64,000 nucleotides of DNA. Source: Patescibacteria group bacterium (GTDB lineage: Bacteria; Patescibacteria; Microgenomatia; UBA12405). Positions 27,656-36,424 of this stretch are shown in pieces; the stretch's first letter is position 1, and each line of letters opens with the position of its first letter. The stretch lies in assembly GCA_023380755.1 (NCBI GenBank), contig JAMCSD010000003.1, positions 1 to 64,000 of the forward strand, given 5' to 3'. A program made the position numbers and the translations under genes. A model generated the notes under the pieces. It did not search any database. It saw nothing but the letters and a program-made list of their open reading frames with translations, and was not told the DNA's origin.

Positions 27656-28039
27656 TTAGGTACCGGACTTAGTCTTTAGCCAATCAATGATGGGGGTGTC
27701 CCCTACAAGACATTTATTGTTGGCATAAGCCATGGGAACGGCCAAACCTTTAGAGACATCCAGCTCAGGACAATTTTTAGCGGTATCCTCCATTAATTTC
27801 TGATTTGCTAGGTTATAGTAAACTTCTTTTTGATCAATATTCAATTTTTTGTCGATTCCGGAAGTTTTTATATAATTGCGGACATTCTCACAATGGGGAC
27901 AACCGTCCCCCCAGAACAAGACCATATCGGCTGCCTTAGAGGAGTCAAAAGAGGTGGTTGTCGGTTTTTTGGAAAGAACTTTTATTCCCAGAAATACGAC
28001 AATAACGATGACGATAAAAATGAGCCAGTCTTTTTTCAT
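27656..28039 (-). CDS. Membrane-anchored thioredoxin/glutaredoxin-like protein
   Basis: 127 residues. One N-terminal helix (about 5-22) anchors a thioredoxin-like domain on the outer face. The strand VLFWGDGCPHCENVRNYI carries a CPHC redox motif near residue 48, preceded by the aromatic residue typical of the fold. A likely cis-proline is in LAVPMAYANN, and another Cys (about 110) follows. A role in disulfide handling of exported proteins is inferred. No DsbB/VKOR partner is in the window. It overlaps the cyclophilin gene by 4 bases. Confidence 0.72.
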   Translation of the reverse strand: MKKDWLIFIVIVIVVFLGIKVLSKKPTTTSFDSSKAADMVLFWGDGCPHCENVRNYIKTSGIDKKLNIDQKEVYYNLANQKLMEDTAKNCPELDVSKGLAVPMAYANNKCLVGDTPIIDWLKTKSGT

Positions 28040-28641
28040 TTGGTACGCGAGGTAATCTCAATTATTTTATCACCCTGTTTAATCTTGTCGAGGACATCAA
28101 ATCCCGAAATAACTTCGCCAAAATTTACGTAATCACCTGTTAATTGCTGGCAGCCTTCGGTAGTGAAACAGATAAAAAATTGACTATCATTACTATATTC
28201 CTTGGTGTCTGGGGTCCGTGCCAAGCCAATGCTGCCACGCTTGAACGGAATGGAGTTTAATTCCGACTTTTCGGTACCACCACCCTGCCCAGTACCAGTC
28301 GGGTCGCCACCCTGAGCCATAAAACCAGAAATGACCCGGTGAAAAGTTAATCCGTTGTAAAAACCGTTGTTGGCTTTGTTAATAAAAGTGCGAGCAGTGT
28401 TGGGGGTGGTGTCTTTAAAAAGTCGTAAGAGTATTTGGCCATCTTTTGTTTTAAGGGAAACCACCGGATTATTGTCTGTTTGAGAAACTTTCGATGAAGG
28501 GGTGGAAGTAATAATTGGTGAGAGCGCTGGGTTAGAGGTGGAAGACGGAGTAGTTGAGCTGGTAGAGTTATTGGAACTGAAAGGAAGAGTACAAGCAGAC
28601 AGGATAATGGTTGAAAGAGCCAGATAAATTAATTTCTTCAT
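28036..28641 (-). CDS. Cyclophilin-type peptidyl-prolyl isomerase lipoprotein
   Basis: About 201 residues. MKKLIYLALSTIILSAC is a lipoprotein signal with lipobox LSAC. A Ser/Thr-rich linker follows, then a cyclophilin domain (about 60-200) with FHRVISGFMAQGGDP and NSQFFICF, holding the Arg-Phe-Gln-type active-site pattern. It should catalyse proline isomerisation during folding of exported proteins. ATG at 28639-28641 is chosen because it begins the signal peptide; the frame extends 10 codons upstream without one. It has its own -10 box 6 bases upstream. Confidence 0.88.
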   Translation of the reverse strand: MKKLIYLALSTIILSACTLPFSSNNSTSSTTPSSTSNPALSPIITSTPSSKVSQTDNNPVVSLKTKDGQILLRLFKDTTPNTARTFINKANNGFYNGLTFHRVISGFMAQGGDPTGTGQGGGTEKSELNSIPFKRGSIGLARTPDTKEYSNDSQFFICFTTEGCQQLTGDYVNFGEVISGFDVLDKIKQGDKIIEITSRTK

Positions 28642-28647
28642 AAAGGA

Positions 28648-28653
28648 ATTATA
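28648..28653 (-). promoter_or_regulatory. Extended -10 box for a leaderless start at 28641
   Basis: TGT-TATAAT followed by TCCTTT and ATG (6-base spacer). It lies in the 19-base gap after the upstream gene. Confidence 0.6.
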
Positions 28654-28660
28654 ACAGTTT

Positions 28661-29404
28661 TTAAAGGACAAGCACTTTCGCAGAACCAGAAAGGATGTCA
28701 GCCGGATTGCCGGATTCGGGAAAGTCGTGAATACTTTTTAAGAGAAGATCATACGAATAGTGAAAGTAAGCCCCGTGCTGAGTCCCGACATCGTGAACTA
28801 TGAATTGCCTGGTAGAATCGTCATAACCTAAAAGGACTAAGTTATGATAATAAGGTCCGCCATTGGAGAAAAAATGATTTTCCTGAAAAAGGCTCTTACC
28901 AGCAGCGGGGATGATTACCGGATGGGACTGGGAGACAAATTTTTTTAGCTCAAAGAGAGTCGGATTCGCAACAACTATGGGATTCAGATGAAAATAATCA
29001 TGAGCCAAAACAGACATTTGGTTGATATTGATGTCAATTCCCCACCCTTTTTGGGTTTCGTAATCGATTAAATTTAAAATGGCTTGTTTAGTTTCCAAAA
29101 CAGTCGGATTTTGATGATGATAGTAATCAGAGGCGGTCAGTAAAGCGGCTTCTTCACAAGCATCCTGCCATGGTTCGGTCCAGTTATGTTCGGGAGCCTG
29201 AGGGATAAAAGCAGTGGTAATTAAAAAATGGTTAGGTAAGGCGGTGGGAAGAGGTGAGGGTTGAGGGGAAGCAGCCGGAGAGGGGATCACCGTGGGAAGC
29301 GGGGAATTTATGAGCTCAGGAGAGCCTTTAGGACGGTCAAAACGATAAAGTACCAAACCTATAAGGACAATAGAGATTAAGCCGAAATATAGACGAAGAT
29401 TCAT
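28661..29404 (-). CDS. Membrane-anchored C39-like cysteine peptidase
   Basis: 247 residues: N-terminal helix (about 5-21), Pro/Ser-rich linker (about 30-55) and a papain-like domain of the C39-like type. The likely nucleophile is in WQDACEEAALL (about residue 83). The catalytic His is in GGPYYHNLVLLGYDD (about 187), followed by FIVHDVG with the third residue. The domain faces outside, so it may trim or cross-link surface proteins; the substrate is unknown. A second C39-like gene lies at the right edge of the window. It is divergent from typA. Confidence 0.75.
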   Translation of the reverse strand: MNLRLYFGLISIVLIGLVLYRFDRPKGSPELINSPLPTVIPSPAASPQPSPLPTALPNHFLITTAFIPQAPEHNWTEPWQDACEEAALLTASDYYHHQNPTVLETKQAILNLIDYETQKGWGIDININQMSVLAHDYFHLNPIVVANPTLFELKKFVSQSHPVIIPAAGKSLFQENHFFSNGGPYYHNLVLLGYDDSTRQFIVHDVGTQHGAYFHYSYDLLLKSIHDFPESGNPADILSGSAKVLVL

Positions 29405-29409
29405 AGATT

Positions 29410-29415
29410 ATTTTA
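29410..29415 (-). promoter_or_regulatory. -10 box for a leaderless start at 29404
   Basis: Minus-strand TAAAAT with five bases (AATCT) before ATG. It is back to back with the typA box in a 34-base divergent gap. Confidence 0.5.
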
Positions 29416-29426
29416 CTACTTACTGC

Positions 29427-29432
29427 TATAAT
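29427..29432 (+). promoter_or_regulatory. Extended -10 box of typA (leaderless)
   Basis: TGC-TATAAT followed by AGCCGG and ATG (6-base spacer). No Shine-Dalgarno sequence can fit between transcription start and ATG. Confidence 0.65.
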
Positions 29433-29438
29433 AGCCGG

Positions 29439-31280
29439 ATGCCAAAGACAGCTGATATCAGAAATATTGCAGTAATTGCCCATGTTGACCATGGGAAGAC
29501 AACTTTGGTCGATGCACTCCTAAAACAAACACACACTTTTCGTGAGAACCAAGAAGAAATGCAAGTCGAAAGAATTATGGATAGCAATGACCTAGAGCGC
29601 GAAAAAGGAATTACAATACTTTCGAAAAATACCTCCGTTATATATAAAGACGCCAAGATTAATATTATTGACACGCCGGGACACGCCGATTTCGGCGGTG
29701 AAGTTGAAAGAGTATTGAATATGGCTGATGGGGCTTTACTGATAGTGGATGCGGCCGAAGGACCACTGTCACAAACAAAATTTGTCCTTAAAAAGGCTTT
29801 GGATTACAAACTAAAAATAATCCTGGTCATCAATAAAATTGACCGAAAAGATCAACGGGTAAAAGAAGTAATCGCCGACACGGAAAATCTTTTTTTAACT
29901 TTGGCTAATGATCCGGAACTTTTGGATTTCCCGATCATTTATGCCATCGGCCGCGAAGGAAAAACTTTTTCGGAAATGCCGGCAGATATGAACACACCCG
30001 GTGATACCACTCCCCTGTTCGAAACAATATTAAAAACCATACCATCAGCCATCAAGAATGTCGAGAAACCATTTCAAATGTTGGTTTCGGCCTTTGAAAA
30101 GAATGAATACTTAGGACGATTGGCGCTGGGTAGAATTCACCAGGGAGTGATCCATAAAAACGATTATGTCAGCCTGGTAACCTCCGAGCAAAAAGTTCTG
30201 GGTAACTATCGAATCGAAAAGATGTATCTTAACGAGGGAATTACCAAAAAGGAAAGCGAGGAAGCGATTAGCGGAGATATTGTCTATTTAGCCGGTATTC
30301 CCGAAATTGAAATTGGCCAGACCCTGACTAACCCCAACCTGCAGGTGGCTCTACCAACTATTGAGGTCACCCCCCCAACTTTAAAAGCGAGTTTTGGACC
30401 AAACACCAGTATTTTTGCCCGTGATGAATCAAAATATTTAACTAGCCGTGAGCTGAAAGAGCGGCTCTTTGAAGAAGTAGAAACAAATCTGGGATTAAAG
30501 ATTGAAGAAGATCCTGACGATAGCATCCGGGTTTTAGTTTCCGGAAGGGGTGAATTGCACTTAGCTATTTTGATTGAAAAACTGCGGCGCGAAGGTTATG
30601 CCATGGAAGTCGGCAAACCCGAGGTGATTATGAAAAACATCAACGGTGTTACTTGCGAACCGTTTAGTGAACTAACGATTTTGACCAGCGATGCTTATGT
30701 GGGCGTCATTAGCTCGGAATTAGGCAAACGAAAAGCGCAAATGTTAGATATGGTGACTGATGATAAAGGTAATGTCCGGATTCTTTATAAGATTAGCGAA
30801 AGAAATGCTTTGGGTTTGAGAAGTATTCTCATGACGGAAACTCGGGGTTCGGTGTCCTTAAGCTATCTTTTCCTGGGTTATGAGCCGCGAGAAGACTTTG
30901 CGGAAAGAAAAAGGAATGGGGCCTTGATAGCCTCGGAAAGCGGCAAAGCGTTGTCTTATGGTTTGGACCTAGCCCAGAAAAGAGGAACTACGTTTGTGGA
31001 ACCGACCGAAGCGGTGTATGAAGGCCAGATTGTAGGCCTAAGACCAGTCGAGGGCGACCTGGAGGTCAACGTCTGTAAAGGTAAGCAGTTGACAAATATG
31101 CGCGCCGCCGGCAGTGATGAGGCAATAATTCTCGCCCCGGCAGTCAAATATAGTATTGAAGAGGCCATCGATTTTATCGGCAGTGATGAATTAATTGATA
31201 TCACCCCCAAAAGTGTGCGCTTAAGAAAAAGGTTGTTGAAAAAGGTGGACCGGGTTCGAGCCGAACGGAAGAACCAGTAA
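29439..31280 (+). CDS. typA: Translational GTPase TypA/BipA
   Basis: 613 residues, full family length. The G1 motif AHVDHGKTT is near residue 13, G2/switch I has EREKGITI, G3 is DTPGHADFGGEV, G4 is NKIDR. Domains II, III, V and the TypA-specific C-terminal domain (containing the GLRPVEGDLEVNVCKGKQLTN block with TNMRAAGSDEA) follow. TypA binds the ribosome and assists large-subunit assembly and growth at low temperature. It converges with a small membrane gene 6 bases downstream. Confidence 0.96.
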   Translation: MPKTADIRNIAVIAHVDHGKTTLVDALLKQTHTFRENQEEMQVERIMDSNDLEREKGITILSKNTSVIYKDAKINIIDTPGHADFGGEVERVLNMADGALLIVDAAEGPLSQTKFVLKKALDYKLKIILVINKIDRKDQRVKEVIADTENLFLTLANDPELLDFPIIYAIGREGKTFSEMPADMNTPGDTTPLFETILKTIPSAIKNVEKPFQMLVSAFEKNEYLGRLALGRIHQGVIHKNDYVSLVTSEQKVLGNYRIEKMYLNEGITKKESEEAISGDIVYLAGIPEIEIGQTLTNPNLQVALPTIEVTPPTLKASFGPNTSIFARDESKYLTSRELKERLFEEVETNLGLKIEEDPDDSIRVLVSGRGELHLAILIEKLRREGYAMEVGKPEVIMKNINGVTCEPFSELTILTSDAYVGVISSELGKRKAQMLDMVTDDKGNVRILYKISERNALGLRSILMTETRGSVSLSYLFLGYEPREDFAERKRNGALIASESGKALSYGLDLAQKRGTTFVEPTEAVYEGQIVGLRPVEGDLEVNVCKGKQLTNMRAAGSDEAIILAPAVKYSIEEAIDFIGSDELIDITPKSVRLRKRLLKKVDRVRAERKNQ

Positions 31281-31286
31281 AGCGGA

Positions 31287-31613
31287 TTATTGAAGTCGGA
31301 ACTGATTATAATCAATTTTCGGGGCCGGGATAATTTTATTCCAGTCAATACGGCTAAAGGTGTCTTCTAAGAATTTGGTGGTGGGGCTGACGAGATCAAT
31401 CCGGAGTTGGGAAAGAACGTAAATTAAGGCGGCCGTCACGAAAATGGTGCCAAAAAGTGTGCCTAAGGAGTGAAAAATACCGGCGATGAAGTTATAAATG
31501 GCAAATTTAAAGGGACTTGTTGAATAGATGAAATAGCGGTTTTGGTTGGTAATTTGATCTAACTTTTCGTTTAACTGTTTTAGTTCTAAAAGGGTTTGTT
31601 GGCGGGTTTTCAT
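31287..31613 (-). CDS. Small membrane protein, DUF5665-like
   Basis: 108 residues. An N-terminal amphipathic region (about 1-28) precedes the segment NFIAGIFHSLGTLFGTIFVTAALIYVLSQL, which forms one long or two short membrane helices with a glycine-rich start. This pattern is seen in DUF5665 proteins common in Patescibacteria. The C-terminus (FSRIDWNKIIPAP) is soluble. The function is unknown. It follows the HIT gene by 3 bases and is likely in its transcript. Confidence 0.65.
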   Translation of the reverse strand: MKTRQQTLLELKQLNEKLDQITNQNRYFIYSTSPFKFAIYNFIAGIFHSLGTLFGTIFVTAALIYVLSQLRIDLVSPTTKFLEDTFSRIDWNKIIPAPKIDYNQFRLQ

Positions 31614-31616
31614 AAG

Positions 31617-32018
31617 TTATTGTAGATGAAGATTTAAGGATTTGGCAATTTGAGTCATAGTTTCGGAATTAATTTCTTTGACTTTGGTAGTGTCTATGCC
31701 GTGGCCGTGATCGTCGCCAAAAAATCGCGGAATAATATGGATATGAGCATGAGGAATTTCGACACCGATGGTGAGAAAGGAAACAAAGTCGGCTTTAACG
31801 GCTTTAATCGAGGCCAAGGCGATTTTATTAGCAACAGCCCAATATTCCTTAACTTCGGGAACATCATAAACCCACTGATAATGTTTTTTTGGTAATAAGA
31901 GAGAATGTCCGGGGTTGAGAGGTTTAATGTCGAGAAAACCAAAAAAGAGATCGTCTTCGTAAACCTGGTAAGAGGGTATTTCTCTGGCAATTATTTTGCA
32001 GAAAAGACAATCAGTCAT
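31617..32018 (-). CDS. HIT-family nucleotide-binding hydrolase
   Basis: 133 residues. CLFCKIIAREIPS begins the fold with two cysteines of the zinc site. FLDIKPLNPGHSLLLPKKHY is typical, and the catalytic triad is HAHIHIIPRF (HxHxHxx) near residue 93. HIT proteins hydrolyse nucleotide phosphoramidates or dinucleoside polyphosphates. It has its own -10 box immediately upstream although it lies only 15 bases after secA. Confidence 0.92.
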   Translation of the reverse strand: MTDCLFCKIIAREIPSYQVYEDDLFFGFLDIKPLNPGHSLLLPKKHYQWVYDVPEVKEYWAVANKIALASIKAVKADFVSFLTIGVEIPHAHIHIIPRFFGDDHGHGIDTTKVKEINSETMTQIAKSLNLHLQ

Positions 32019-32023
32019 AAAAA

Positions 32024-32029
32024 ATTATA
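32024..32029 (-). promoter_or_regulatory. Extended -10 box for a leaderless start at 32018
   Basis: TGT-TATAAT, then five T residues and ATG. It fits inside the short gap after the secA stop. Confidence 0.6.
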
Positions 32030-32033
32030 ACAG

Positions 32034-34703
32034 CTAGCCAAACTCGGGATAATGGCATTTTTTATACTTTTTGCCAGAGCCGCAAGGACAAGGGTCATTG
32101 CGACCAGGTGCTGTTTTGGTGGCGGTGACTGGTTTAACCTGAGGCGCAAGGGCCTGGTCCTGGGCAGCGATTGAATCTTGGTCAACATCATTAGTAATCA
32201 TTTCTCCCCGGCCTTCATCGATATTTTGGGGCGGCAGAGCTGATTGAGGGACATCAACCTGGATGCGGAATAATTTCCGAGCGACATTATATTCGTAAGT
32301 TCCCATTAAACGCTGAAACATTTCAAAACCTTCCTTACGGTATTCCACCAAAGGATCCTTTTGGGCGTAACCACGCAAGCGGACACCTTCGCGGAGGTTG
32401 TCGAGGGCGGTTAAGTGTTCGACCCATAAAGGATCGATGGTACTAAGGATGACGAAGCGAATGATGTCGTAACTGATCGGTTCACCGAAGAAGGAAATTC
32501 TTTCCTGCCAAAGGTGATGGACTAAGTCAGATAATTTGGCAGGGACATCGGCTTTGGCTAATTCCTTTTTTAGTCGATCACGACTGCCGGGATCGAGGGG
32601 AACAATTTCGCTAAATTCCAGAATGACCTTATCAAGATCAATGCCGGAATTCTCATCAACACTATTATTAACCAAAAACTCGATTTGACGATCGATAATC
32701 TTGAGAACATCATCGGTATTTTTTTGAGGTTTGGTTTCAGCATTGTTAATGGTTTCTTCCCGCAGGCGGTAAATAATTTGCCTCTGCTTATTAATCACGT
32801 CATCATATTCCACCAAATTTTTCCGAATATCAAAATTGTAACCCTCTACTTTCACCTGGATTTGTTCGATAGACTTTGAGACTAAGGAATGAGTTAATGG
32901 GGTATCATCGGGCATATTGAAGCGGGTCATTAAGGCCGCAATTTTATCGCCACCAAAGATACGCATTAAATCATCGTCGAGAGCGACATAAAACTGGGAG
33001 TAACCGGTATCGCCTTGGCGCCCGGAACGGCCGCGGAGTTGGTTGTCAATACGGCGGGATTCGTGACGCTCGGTACCAATCACATATAAGCCTCCCGACC
33101 CTATCACCAGGTCGTGGTGTTTTTGCCAGTCCTCAAGATTTTGAGGATCTTTTTGACCACCCAAAATAATATCCACACCCCGGCCGGCCATGTTGGTAGC
33201 CACCGTAACCGCACCGATTTTACCGGCATTAGCGATAATAGCGGCTTCAGCCGTATGGTTTTTGGCGTTCAGCACCTGATGAGGAATCCCCTTCTTGGAC
33301 AATAATGAAGAGATTATTTGATTCTTTTCAATTGAGGTGGTGCCAATCAGTACCGGCTGACCTTTCGCATGGAGTTCGGCGACCTTGGCAGCCACGGCGG
33401 TGTATTTAGCCCTTTGGGTTTTATAGATCAAGTCTTGAGCATCGGAACGACGCGTCGGCTTGTTAGTAGGGATGGCAACCACATCTAGGTTATATATTTG
33501 GTGAAACTCGTCGGCTTCGGTCATGGCGGTACCGGTCATCCCGGCGAGTTTTTGATAAAGCCGGAAATAATTTTGAAAAGTGATTGTCGCCCAAGTTTGG
33601 GATTCTCTCTGGACAGTGACTTTTTCTTTGGCTTCAACAGCCTGATGAAGGCCATCGGACCAGCGGCGGCCATACATTAAGCGGCCGGTAAATTCGTCAA
33701 CAATGATAATTTCGCCGTCTTTGACAACATAATCTTTGTCTTTGTGAAAAAGAGCGTTGGCTTTTATAGCATTTTCAATGTAATGGATGGTTTCAAAAGA
33801 CTCTTCGTAAAGGTTTTTGACGTTTAACATTCGTTCCACCTTACGGATACCGTATTCCGAGAGGGTGGCTGAACGTGATTTTTCATCAATAATATAATCA
33901 GTGGGTTGGAGCTGGGAGGCTAATTCGGCAAATTTATAATATTTATCGGTCGGCTGATTATTAGGCGAGGAAATTATTAAAGGGGTGCGGGCTTCATCAA
34001 TCAGGACGAAATCGACCTCATCAACAATGGCATAGTGATGCGGCCGTTGGACGACCTCGGAAAACTGCTGCACCATGTGGTCCCGTAAATAATCAAAACC
34101 GAATTCATTGTTTGTACCATAAGTAATATCGGCCAGATAGGCTTCTTTACGGGTAATCGGCCGTAAGTGGGCTAAACGGTCATCGACTTTTTCCGAAGGA
34201 TTGGTGAACTCCGGGTCATAAAGGAAAGATTGCTCATGAATAATGGCAGCGGTAGAAATACCCAAGTTATGCAAGGCCCGAGGGTACCAACCAGCCCCGA
34301 CTTGAGTTAAGTAATCATTAGGGGTGATGATATGGACACCCTTATTCGTTAGGGCATTTAGATAAGCCGCAAAAATAACAGAATGGGTTTTACCTTCACC
34401 CGTCTTTTGTTCCGCTATCGCCCCTTGATGAAGTGTAATAGCAGACATTAATTGGACATCATAGGCACGTTCCCCGATTTCGCGGAAAATAGCCTCGCGA
34501 ACGACGGCAAAAGCTTCCGGTAAAAGCTCGTCGAGAGTCGCCCCATGCGCCAGTCGGTCCCGGAACTCTGTCGTTTTTTCTTTTAAAGCCTTAGCAGTTA
34601 ACTTTTTTATTTTGGGTTCCCACTGATTGATAGCCTTAACTAAAGGTAGATATTGATTGAGTCGTCGCTGATTAAAGTCGAAGAGATTTGAAAAAATAGC
34701 CAT
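32034..34703 (-). CDS. secA: Protein translocase ATPase SecA
   Basis: About 889 residues. Walker A is in AEQKTGEGKT (about 105), the DEAD-type box in VDEVDFVLIDEARTPLIIS, then MAGRGVDIILGG and RRIDNQLRGRSGRQGD of the second motor domain. The C-terminus holds the SEC-C zinc motif PCPCGSGKKYKKCH. SecA drives export through SecYEG. The ATG at 34701-34703 fits the family start (IFSNLFDFNQR); codons before it belong to the terminator region. A TATAAT box 6 bases before ATG follows the terminator of the upstream gene. Confidence 0.97.
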   Translation of the reverse strand: MAIFSNLFDFNQRRLNQYLPLVKAINQWEPKIKKLTAKALKEKTTEFRDRLAHGATLDELLPEAFAVVREAIFREIGERAYDVQLMSAITLHQGAIAEQKTGEGKTHSVIFAAYLNALTNKGVHIITPNDYLTQVGAGWYPRALHNLGISTAAIIHEQSFLYDPEFTNPSEKVDDRLAHLRPITRKEAYLADITYGTNNEFGFDYLRDHMVQQFSEVVQRPHHYAIVDEVDFVLIDEARTPLIISSPNNQPTDKYYKFAELASQLQPTDYIIDEKSRSATLSEYGIRKVERMLNVKNLYEESFETIHYIENAIKANALFHKDKDYVVKDGEIIIVDEFTGRLMYGRRWSDGLHQAVEAKEKVTVQRESQTWATITFQNYFRLYQKLAGMTGTAMTEADEFHQIYNLDVVAIPTNKPTRRSDAQDLIYKTQRAKYTAVAAKVAELHAKGQPVLIGTTSIEKNQIISSLLSKKGIPHQVLNAKNHTAEAAIIANAGKIGAVTVATNMAGRGVDIILGGQKDPQNLEDWQKHHDLVIGSGGLYVIGTERHESRRIDNQLRGRSGRQGDTGYSQFYVALDDDLMRIFGGDKIAALMTRFNMPDDTPLTHSLVSKSIEQIQVKVEGYNFDIRKNLVEYDDVINKQRQIIYRLREETINNAETKPQKNTDDVLKIIDRQIEFLVNNSVDENSGIDLDKVILEFSEIVPLDPGSRDRLKKELAKADVPAKLSDLVHHLWQERISFFGEPISYDIIRFVILSTIDPLWVEHLTALDNLREGVRLRGYAQKDPLVEYRKEGFEMFQRLMGTYEYNVARKLFRIQVDVPQSALPPQNIDEGRGEMITNDVDQDSIAAQDQALAPQVKPVTATKTAPGRNDPCPCGSGKKYKKCHYPEFG

Positions 34704-34709
34704 GGGAGT

Positions 34710-34715
34710 ATTATA
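34710..34715 (-). promoter_or_regulatory. secA: -10 box of secA (leaderless)
   Basis: Minus-strand TATAAT, six-base spacer ACTCCC, ATG. It begins just past the T run of the upstream terminator. Confidence 0.65.
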
Positions 34716-34719
34716 TCGT

Positions 34720-34751
34720 AAAAAAGCCAAGCCCCCCGCCATTGCGGGGGG
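34720..34751 (-). terminator. Intrinsic terminator before secA
   Basis: On the minus strand CCCCCCGC, loop AATG, GCGGGGGG form a perfect 8-bp GC stem (34732-34751). It is followed by CTTGGC and six T residues. It ends the serS / small membrane protein transcript just upstream of the secA promoter. Confidence 0.8.
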
Positions 34752-34759
34752 TCTAGGGT

Positions 34760-34773
34760 GGCTCCTCTACGAT
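34760..34773 (-). repeat. 14-base motif after a stop codon (copy 1)
   Basis: ATCGTAGAGGAGCC on the minus strand starts directly after the TAA of the small membrane gene. An identical copy lies one base after the dprA stop at 54409-54422. Confidence 0.5.
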
Positions 34774-35061
34774 TTATTTAGTAATGATTTTTTTGATGAA
34801 AAGAAAAACGACAGTCAAGAGGCTAATAATTGGCAAAGACAAACCTAAAATCCAAATAAGGAATTTGATGATGAATTGAAAGGTTTTTTGCAGAGAACTC
34901 CAGAAACTAAGCGGTTGGTCGAAAGCACCTAATACGGATGTCGACCGGTGAAGGGGAATACCCAGGTTGGTGAGATAATTTTGATTTATCCAATTGCTAA
35001 TAATTAGTCCACAAACGACAAAAGTTGAGATAAAAAGAAGGGTTATCATAGGTTTTTTCAT
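34774..35061 (-). CDS. Small two-helix membrane protein of unknown function
   Basis: 95 residues with two hydrophobic helices (about 6-24 and 60-88) and a short outer loop containing the VLGAF motif often seen after the signal in Patescibacteria membrane proteins. No family recognised. ATG at 35059-35061 overlaps the serS TGA by one base, so it is coupled to serS. A TTG one codon upstream is possible but less likely. A strong terminator follows. Confidence 0.6.
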   Translation of the reverse strand: MKKPMITLLFISTFVVCGLIISNWINQNYLTNLGIPLHRSTSVLGAFDQPLSFWSSLQKTFQFIIKFLIWILGLSLPIISLLTVVFLFIKKIITK

Positions 35062-36320
35062 CAAACCGCGATACGCTCGAAACCGGTAAAAGGAACCAAA
35101 ACTGGAGGAATCGTAATCGAACCGTCCCTTTTTTGATTAAGTTCTAAGAGGGCCAACAGGACTCGATCAGTCACCACGGTAGCATTAAGGATATGGACGA
35201 ATTCGGGCTTGCCGTTTATTTTAACACGGGTATTTAAACGCCGAGCTTGATAATCGGTACAATTACTACAGGAGCTGGTTTCGCGATATTGTTTTAAGCC
35301 GGGAAACCAGGAATTGATGTCATACATCCGGCGGTTGGGCTGGGGAAGATCGCCGGTGCAATTGCGCATGACTTGATAAGGAATACCGAGTTCTTGAAGG
35401 ATCTCTTCTTCGAGGGAAAGCATTTCTAAGCACATGGCATCGGAAATTTTGGTATCGGGCAGAGTAAAAATATTCATTTCTACTTTATTGAAGAAATGGA
35501 CCCGGAGCATGCCTTTCATATCCTTACCATAAGTACCCGCCTCACGACGGAAGCAGGGCGAGAAGTTAACATAACGGATCGGTAAATCCTTGGCATCGAG
35601 AATTTCATTTTTATGGTAGGGGACCACGGAGTGTTCGGAGCTGGAAATAAAGATTAGATCATCTTCCGGCACTGAATAATAGGCATTAAACAGATTTTTG
35701 TTACTGGAATAACCACAACCCCATTCGGTTTCCGACTTAATCATTGCCGGGGGAATCATGCCCCGAAAACCTTTGGAAACTAATTTCTTAAAGGCATAAA
35801 ACATCAGCGACATTTCCAATACGGCAGCCTGGTTTTTATAATAACCAAACCGGGAACCGGAAACTTCGGCGGCTTTTTCGATATCTAAAATGTTTAGTTT
35901 TTTACCTAAATCGGCGTGATCGAGAATGAAAAAATCAAATTCGGGTATTTTTCCGACAGTTTTCCAAACAATATTTTCCGAATCATCTTTGCCAACAGGA
36001 ACGTCGGGAGCAGGGATGTTGGGGATTTCTTCGAGAGCAACTTTTAGATCAGCTTCCTGGAATTTTAATTGATCTTCTAATGTTCTTAAATCAGCTTTAA
36101 TCTTGGAGGCAGCCGACAATTGTTCGGTACTTGGTTTGCCTTTGATCTCTTTGGAAATTTTATTTTGAGAAGAACGAAGAGCCTCGACCTTAGATAAGAG
36201 ATTTCGGCGGCCGTTATCCAGGTCAATAACCCGGGCTAAGAGCTCAGGCGATTTTTGCCGGTTAATCAAACTTTGTTTAACTAATTCCTGATTATCGCGT
36301 AGGAAATTAAGGTCAAGCAT
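35061..36320 (-). CDS. serS: Seryl-tRNA synthetase
   Basis: 419 residues, standard bacterial length. The N-terminal helical arm (about 25-100) forms the tRNA-Ser-binding coiled coil. The class II core has the GYSSNKNLFNAYYSVPEDDLIFISSSEH region, motif 2 FSPCFRREAGTYGKDMKGMLRVHFF, and a late REtSSCSNCTDYQARR segment before motif 3. It charges tRNA-Ser with serine. The stop is TGA. Upstream are TAAAAT, then GAGG, 8 bases before ATG, and a 17-base palindrome 40 bases further up. Confidence 0.96.
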   Translation of the reverse strand: MLDLNFLRDNQELVKQSLINRQKSPELLARVIDLDNGRRNLLSKVEALRSSQNKISKEIKGKPSTEQLSAASKIKADLRTLEDQLKFQEADLKVALEEIPNIPAPDVPVGKDDSENIVWKTVGKIPEFDFFILDHADLGKKLNILDIEKAAEVSGSRFGYYKNQAAVLEMSLMFYAFKKLVSKGFRGMIPPAMIKSETEWGCGYSSNKNLFNAYYSVPEDDLIFISSSEHSVVPYHKNEILDAKDLPIRYVNFSPCFRREAGTYGKDMKGMLRVHFFNKVEMNIFTLPDTKISDAMCLEMLSLEEEILQELGIPYQVMRNCTGDLPQPNRRMYDINSWFPGLKQYRETSSCSNCTDYQARRLNTRVKINGKPEFVHILNATVVTDRVLLALLELNQKRDGSITIPPVLVPFTGFERIAV

Positions 36321-36360
36321 CTGCCCTCATTTTAACAAATTTAAGGAAAGTTATTACCGC

Positions 36361-36377
36361 AAATTTGCAGCAAATTT
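36361..36377. promoter_or_regulatory. 17-base perfect palindrome upstream of serS
   Basis: AAATTTGC, one base, GCAAATTT. It lies 41 bases before the serS start in an AT-rich 104-base gap that holds no other recognisable feature. It may be an operator site, but chance is possible in AT-rich DNA. Confidence 0.3.
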
Positions 36378-36424
36378 TAGGGAAATTTAGTCATTTTACA
36401 TACTTGATATATATTGATCTATTT

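Noticed and set aside
31245..31270. tRNA T-arm-like GGTTCGAGCC
   Set aside because: It is inside the end of typA and no acceptor, D or anticodon arms surround it.
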